The position numbers and the translations under genes are program-made. This document shows, piece by piece, positions 12,801-18,800 of a stretch of 21,923 bases of DNA (within the stretch, counting starts at the first letter, position 1; every line of letters begins with the position of its first letter). The notes below the pieces were generated by a model. It was not told the DNA's origin and did not search any database. It saw only the letters and a list, made by a program, of their open reading frames with translations. The stretch is from Botryllus schlosseri (lineage: Eukaryota; Chordata; Ascidiacea; Stolidobranchia; Styelidae), in the NCBI GenBank assembly GCA_000444245.1, contig ATSW01013632.1, forward strand, positions 1-21,923. The letters run 5' to 3'.

Positions 12801-15800
12801 CCGCAACGCTTCCAACGACCCCAACAGTGCTCCAACAGAACACGAAAGCGCTCAACCCGACCACATCAGCGTTCCCATCAACCATGACACTCTGTTACTA
12901 CCTCCGAGTCATAACAGACGTTCGGATGACCTAGTATCACAGTACAGCGATGACACTCGGTCAGTGTCGACTTACGCTGCCACGCCGCGCACGCGCAGCC
13001 GCCGCGCGCACACCAACCGTGATGATGCTACTCACACGCCACGCGGTGAAGTCGTTCGCTGCCGCGGCTGCAGCCGTACCTTCCGGACTTCCAAAGCTTC
13101 CCGGCACCGTAAACGGCTTAAAAAGATCAACGACGGCTTCAAGCCGGCCATCGCCTTTCAAAACCGTCCCGATGACAACAGTGATGACGTCAGCAGCACC
13201 CGTACGGACGAGGATTCAGCCTTACACCCGCCGCGCACTCCGTTCCGTTCGTACGCTAACATCGAGTACACGCGGTCCTCCGCGCGCAGTCGAGCGAAAA
13301 GCGAAGAGTTCAAAGGTCACGCGTCGAAGTTTTCCCGCCAAAACTCGGACGTGGCAGACTCTGTTAATTTTCTGCTGGTGGGCGAGCCTGCGCAGAATTC
13401 GAAGTACGGGGGCGCGGATGAGACCGAAACACTGCTTCGAAATAATTCGAGTCGAACCGACGATTCGAAGCAGAGCAGCAAGAAAGAAGGGTTCGCGAAC
13501 GGGAGGAGGAAGGTAAATATTGATAAAATTCTGAATACTGATTTATCGCGTTGCCGTAGCTTGGTCAAAGTAGTCGAGTTGGTACTCGAGTAGAAGCAGA
13601 ACTAACGCCATGGATTTGTACTCTATCACTAGTAGAAATAGGTATTTTGAAGACATATCAAAACTACTTCAGGGGAGAGGTCTGAAAAGGTCTGAAAAGT
13701 GCTACAATAAGTAGTTTCGAATGGTAGATTTAGTGGAGCAGTCAGGTATACCTATATGGCAATTGCTCGAACGTGACTACTTTCAGCATTGCAGTGTGTG
13801 TCTTCGCGATTGACGCAGAATTCCTGATGACATTGAGGATTATTTGTGTGATGCTCGAAAATATATTCGGTTACCGTAATACCGAGGCTATTTCGCTCGG
13901 TCGAATTTGCAACCGTACTGCATAAGAACGGGCCGTTTTTCAGAGCCAAGGCAGTCAGCGTTCGTCCCGGACCAGCCTTTCGCGCAAGGAAGCTCGCAGC
14001 CGACACGAAAGTGTGACATCACTAGAGGAGGATGCGGAAACGGCAAGTCAAGAAGGAAAAGAGGTGCGGCGCATAGTGTGTATCGTNGTNTTGGTGCGTT
14101 ATGACTGTGAGTGATGCGCTGTGACGTCGTACAAATCTAAATTNTTNCACCGTCGCTGTCAATACAAAACACAGTGTGTTTCGTGTAAAAAAANAGAACA
14201 CGTGATAATGGGTTTGGTGTTGTCTCAAAAGTGTTGTCTATCAATGTGTTTTCTGATCTAGGTGTTTTACATGGCTCTACGATATCTGTGACAGTTAGTT
14301 TTAGACTCCCGTTGATCGCAACAGACAGGAAAAGGGGATATCTACTAAAGAAAGGAGGATTGCATGTATTTTTATCGTGCTTTATGCNCGTCCTTCGTCT
14401 GACAATCAGAGCAAACCGTCCNTCACCAGTGCCGGCATTACATAGCCTATCGTTCTAACTCACCCGCTTGACCAGAGCTGTAAAGTCGGTTAACTTTACC
14501 ACCAACTCCAACTCCAAATACTTACAATACACCCGACCCCGACTCCTAATATNTTTTCGGAGTATTCCGACTCAACCACTCCTATAAATCTATTCNAAGA
14601 ACTATACGTTAGTATAATCTTAAATATAATTATTGTCAAGTGAATCAACCNATATTTGTTGATTTTTAAAAATAATTATGCTCGCAGAGAAAGAGATTAA
14701 TTTTGTNGAGGTCGACCTACGTGAAGAACTTAATGACGTGTGGCACTGCAACGTCGCTTTTACTGACATTTGGGAACATCTGGTTGGATTTTCAAAGTAT
14801 AGTTGAAATCGGAGTCGAAGCATTTTAATAAATGCTGACTCCACAAGCCTGTTAGGAGGGCCTTGTGCAATCCCCGCGAATGTTGACCTGCCTTTGTACA
14901 TCACAACCAAAACGCGCAGCGCATAGTCTATATCCGCCCTGCATTAAATTCAGTATTTCCAGCAATCACACTCATTTTCACATCTCCAGGATACGACGAT
15001 CCAGCCTTGTTTTCCGGCGTTCGGCGTCGAAAACCGCGACGGGCTATTTTGGAAGACACGCCAGAAGTTCTTCAACCTGGCCGTCCACCCTTACTTCGAA
15101 TATATCGTGATTTTCTGCATACTGGCCAGCAGCATAGCCTTGGTACAATGCTGAATATATTAAAATAGCTACCACATCTTTGGCTATGTCGTCAAATCGT
15201 CTTTGCAGGCCTTCGAAGACATCCATTTAGACAATAACCCGCCGTTGAAGAAGGCGTTGCAGATCCTCGACAAGTTTTTCTGTGCATTTTTCGCGATCGA
15301 AATGCTGATCAAATGGATGGGGTTCGGCATTCGGGAATATTTCACCAACGCGTGGTGCTTGCTGGACTTCGTTATTGTCTTTGTGAGTATGCGCAAAGGG
15401 GCGAGGAACATAGCTGATTGAAGTGGTCTGCGTTGCTACTCAAGTAGAAGTATGAACGCTGTAAATTTCTAATCGAATACGAATATAGATGTAGATATTT
15501 TCATTATGTCAAAATTATTTTCAGTGGAAGTATACAGGAAATGAGCCGACTAACAATCATTCTAGTAAGTAGGGTCAAAGAGAAGATTTGGTCAATGGCA
15601 GTTAAGTTGAGAGGCTACTTTAGGAATTATATAATATGCATTTTCGTGACCAGCTGATGCCACTATGAATATAGGTGCAATCTCCATATATTTACTTACC
15701 GTCATACAGGGGATTTTTCACGAGGTATTTGATAATAACTTCATTCATAAAAGTGATGCAAAGTTATGCTAAAAGTACTATCTACGTTTCATAATCGAAA

Positions 15801-18800
15801 TAGTAAAACTTATGTAGTTATGCCTAAAAACAGTGAAGTAGAAGCGGACGTATATAATCTAAAAACATATCACTGTAGTATGTAGAAAGCAACGCAGATT
15901 TATAAACGGGAGTTACATGTAAAATCCGTGATTTGTACTATAGTTGTCGCCTCTGTACCCGTATGGTTTGCCCCGTGAGTTTATTTAGCACCAGTGTTTA
16001 TTCATCTTGACTTGCCTCGTGATGCAGATTTCGCTACTCGATCTCACTTTGACGCTGATGGGCGCTTCGACCGAACAACTGGGTACGCTACGGGTTCTGA
16101 GGACGTTTCGCGCGCTTCGACCGCTCAGGGCTCTGTCGCGATTTCAGGGAATGAAGGTATACTTCAGCATTGCTAATACATGAGTGGACAATAGGTGCAA
16201 TAACCAAATTTGATCATAGCATAGGGTGCAAATAATGGGCGTTGAAAAGGGGTATTGCCAAATATCTACCATAACGTAGGGTGGATGTACTTGGGTGTAA
16301 ACTAGGTTTTTCAACCTAATTACGCCATACCATCGGGTGCAACACTTTCCGGACCAAATTTCGCTTTCACTCCCATTCAAAAGGGTGAAAAGGAATGAAG
16401 TACAGTGATTCTTATGGAGATCTATCCAAGGGGTGTAGGGGCGCTGTATTTGCGTGGATCACCCTGTCGCACTTTCTTGGGGCCACACCAAAACAGAATC
16501 CACTCCTCCCCTCGAACACATCTACCTAAGAAGTAATGTATTTGACCCGTTTTCACCCATTGGAATGGATGCGAAAGCAAAATTAGGTACCAGAAAGTGC
16601 CGCTTATCTGATTTACGCCTTAGGATAAGGTGGGATTCTGCGTAATACACGGTATTAGCTTATAGTGCTTGATAGATATTCGTCTATTATGGCTTTTCCA
16701 TAGAATATTCTGCGGGCTTTACCATGCCCATGTATTGGTAACAGGACCGTACTATTAATTTCCAGGTGGTCGTCGACGCGTTGGTCCGGGCTATCCCGTC
16801 TATCTTCCACGTGTTCCTCGTCTGCGTCATCGTGTGGTTAATATTCAGGTAAGATACTGCTCGTTTCCATCCGGAATATAAGCGGAAAATCTCCAAATCA
16901 CAATTTAATGACATAGTCACGATACTAACACGTCAAAAAAACGAAATTTTTCTCTTTGCGAAGCCAATTTTCGGAACATAATAAACGAAGCGTAGCATAT
17001 AACTGACTACGACAAGATTACAGAAAACCAATTATGACACCAATCATGGCCTACTAGTAGGCCATGCACCAATACATTTTTTTCCTCGTTTGCTGACGAC
17101 AAGAGGTGGTCAAAGTAGTCAACGTATGTACTGAAGTAGAAGTAGGATTAACCTGGTGAATTTCTACTCAAGTACAAGAATCAGTAGCGAATTCCAAGTA
17201 CAAGTAAAAAGTATATATTCTAGGCCCAGTTTCGCCTACGAGACTGAAAACTGTCACGTGCTAATAGATATCGTCTAAAATCATAACCACCTGAGAAAGT
17301 AGCGCAAGTTGGCAGAATCTATTTGAGTACTGCGATAAAAAGTACTTCACCTGTGTTGAAACGTCTCGGCCGAAGATATGCGGGTTTTTGCATGCTGCGA
17401 AACTGAAGATATTTATTTTAATTCCGTGACTTAAATTATCTCTTCAATCTACAATCCAGCATACTGGGAGTGAACTTCTTCGGGGGCCGGTTCGGCCGGT
17501 GCATCATGGCGAACGGCACCACCGGGATCATCATGCCCCGGCGGGATGCGGACAGTGTCTGGAATGCCACCGAGTCTTGCGGGCGGGTCATTCGGCAGCC
17601 CTTGCGAGAGGAGGACATTATCTCGGTGTTGAACAAGACTGAATGCGAACAGTGCCGCGAAATGTGAGTATTAGGGCTGTTCAAAAATACCCTTTTTTCC
17701 TGAATCTTGCTGGTTACTTGATTAAATCGCTAGGTTGCCTTAAAAAATGACGCACACCAAATTTGAATTCATTCCAACCAATATTCGCGGATTTCGTAGA
17801 CTTTGAAAATTTTGAATTTGCCTTAAAATGCAAAAAATTTTTTTTTTTCAATTTTTCTTTCAACCTCATGAAATTGTTGCACTGTCTTCAAAAACGATGC
17901 AAAACAAATTTGACTCAATTCCAAGCTGCAGAAGCCGAGTTATTCAAGTTTTTTGATGAAAATTCTGGGATGATCCACCAATCGAGGATAATCCCAGAAT
18001 TATCAAAGAAAAACTGACATAACTCCACTTCTACTGCTTCAAATTGAGTCAAATTTGTTTTGCTTCGTGCTTGAAGACAGCGCAACAATTTCATGGGGTT
18101 GGCAGAAAAAATTGAAAAAACTTTTTTTTTGCATTTTCAGGCAAATTCAAAATTTTCAAACTCTACGAAATCCGCGAATATTGGTTGGAATGAATTCAAA
18201 TTTGGTGTGCGTCATTTTTTAAGGCAACCTAACGATTTAATCAAGTAACCAGCAAGATTCAGGAAAAAAGGTTATTTTTGAACAGCCCTAGTGAGTATAC
18301 GTTAGCTCGGACGAATTGAGTCGAGTCTATTCGAGTATTACTCATATTGATGTTGTTGAATGTTCATTGTTCAAGTATGAACCTTTATAAGACCACAAAG
18401 AACACAATGCCGTTTCCGCACCACCACTGACGAGAATACGAATCTTACAGTGGCTTAGTCACATCACATGTGACGTGGTATGCCTGAATATTGAGCGGAA
18501 GTTGAATAACGGCCATTTCTTTATCTCAGCATGGGAATGGGAAACGACAGCATCGTCAGGTGGCACGTCCCTCCCGTGAACTTCGACAACGTCGGGCAAG
18601 GCTTTCTATCTCTCATGCAGGTCGGTGAATAACGGTTGCGCTTCCAGTGTCTGTAAACACGCATATGCAGATTACACGAAATAGGCCGTAAGTAGGATGA
18701 AATTTGACAAGAGCAAATTTTTTAATAATAACCTGATGTCACTTATCCATTTTTATTTACTGCATGGAAATGTAGTCAGAATGCATAAGTCGAAATGTCT

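Noticed and set aside
12950-13516. 188-codon ORF in another frame over exon 8
   Set aside because: It overlaps the well-supported channel exon in a GC-rich, codon-biased region. Its product is Ala/Arg/Thr low complexity, as expected for an out-of-frame shadow.
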